DNA from: Phoronis australis
Taxonomy: Eukaryota > Phoronida > Phoronidae
Direction: 5' to 3'
Length of the DNA: 64,000 bases
NCBI GenBank assembly: GCA_002633005.1
Contig: NMRA01000087.1
Location: forward strand, 1-64,000
Below the pieces are notes generated by a model. The model searched no databases. It was given only the letters and a program-made list of their open reading frames with translations, and was not told the DNA's origin. Numbering within the stretch: the stretch's first letter is position 1; each line of letters starts with the position of its first letter. Position numbers and translations under genes: made by a program. Positions 63,121-64,000 of this stretch are shown in pieces.

Positions 63121-64000
63121 TTAACAAAATTACTCTTTTATTTTAATAATTACATCATTTTGTTCAAAGCCGTACAATATAATACAACAACATTCTGTAC
63201 CAGTAACATTCACAGATCTCTCACACGTCAAAACAGCTCCCTAACAAAAACTAGACAAGACCAATTTTTGGTCAGATTGAAAAAAAAACTTCACAGCTTG
63301 AGTTCCAAGTGTTAAACTGAAAGGCACCATTTGAATGACTAGGTTTAACTTGCTCTCCCATTTTGAGACAAAATTTCTTGCTTTTCCAACAAGAATGGTT
63401 AAGCCATTAATGCAGAACTATTCATTCAGTAGAGTGTCATAGTTAAACACAATGCATGAGACAAGGCCAAAAAAGGCAAAGTTTGTTCTGGTCCTCGCCC
63501 CGAATCATTTCGAGACCTGCACTCGCTGATAAAAAATGTCCAACGTATCAATTTCGGCCAAGGTTTAGCATTTTCTTCTTGAAAAGCTGACAATAAGCAA
63601 TTTGAAATGCCATGATTTGCTGAGCGATTAAAAAACGAATCCCGCATTATTTTTGCTGGTCACCAGTGGATTGTCTTTTGGAAGAGCAACTAAAAACAAC
63701 ACTGCACCACGACTCATTTTCAGAGACCAGAGACAATTATGCTTTTTTGGCCAAACACCGTCATAGCCGTTTCATATGAAAAACACAAGATAAGAAAAGT
63801 GGGCTTCCTCCAATAGAAGACTTTCAAGTAAGAACATGGCAACTGATCATGTGAAAACGGATACTTGTGACCTCTGGAGGACGATGAGGCAACTTCTGAC
63901 TAAAATGCACTCCGTTTAATTACATACACTGTAAAATGGTCTTGTGTAGTCAAAGTGTTCCCTTATGCCCTGCAAAGCATTAGTACCTCTTGCTAAAGCC
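63121..64000. other. Terminal stretch, repeats only
   Basis: No exon is seen. A minus-strand AATAAA (plus TTTATT at 63137-63142) lies about 30 bp past the TUBE1 signal and may end a convergent gene that starts beyond the window. A copy of the 300-bp interspersed repeat covers about 63475-63760. Confidence 0.4.
63475..63760 (+). repeat. Interspersed repeat, about 300 bp, copy 3 of 3
   Basis: Shares TTTGTTCTGGTC, ATCATTTCGAGACCTGCACT, GATAAAAAATG, ATCAATTTCGGCCAAGG, ACTGCACCACGACTCATTTT and CTTTTTTGGCC blocks with the copies at 13575 and 52570. Orientation is the same in all three. Confidence 0.6.

Overview
The window is animal nuclear DNA: AT-rich, with long spliced genes, GT-AG introns of about 0.4 to 6 kb, abundant small inverted-repeat transposons, and assembly gaps (45 N at 27036-27080, single N elsewhere). 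The gene content (NAPRT, the Rab/J-domain protein DNAJC27, epsilon-tubulin, and a single-exon RING-NHL protein) and the repeat load fit a ciliated marine invertebrate, perhaps a non-vertebrate deuterostome. I cannot fix the species from the sequence.

Layout. (1) 1-5596: no convincing gene; repeats and probably the 3' part of the next gene. (2) 5597-7896, minus strand: two phase-matched 5' exons of an unrecognised small membrane protein. (3) 8161-35095, plus strand: NAPRT, reconstructed as 14 coding exons giving about 555 residues, head to head with gene 2 across 264 bp. (4) 39322-45261, minus strand: DNAJC27 (RBJ/RJL), seven exons, 269 residues, tail to tail with NAPRT; opposing poly(A) signals lie about 30-50 bp apart near 38.46-38.51 kb. 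(5) 45907-61918, plus strand: TUBE1 (epsilon-tubulin), 12 coding exons, 484 residues, head to head with DNAJC27 across 645 bp. (6) 53569-54939, minus strand: an intact intronless RING-NHL gene nested in TUBE1 intron 5. (7) 61919-64000: TUBE1 3' UTR and repeats.

The genes are not an operon. Two divergent pairs probably share promoters. The DNAJC27/TUBE1 pair is functionally suggestive, since both families follow the presence of flagella and centrioles among eukaryotes. NAPRT makes NAD from nicotinic acid.

The most striking structural theme is repeated tandem duplication across exon edges. In NAPRT a splice acceptor with 5' exon sequence, a splice donor (about six times), a whole exon (next to the assembly gap, so suspect) and the stop-codon region are each duplicated in tandem. 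In TUBE1 the terminal coding segment is duplicated. The introns also carry several short palindromic element families, including one insertion whose empty site is visible in a paralogous repeat in the same window. I found no CRISPR, phage or bacterial system, and nothing I would call a proven new system.
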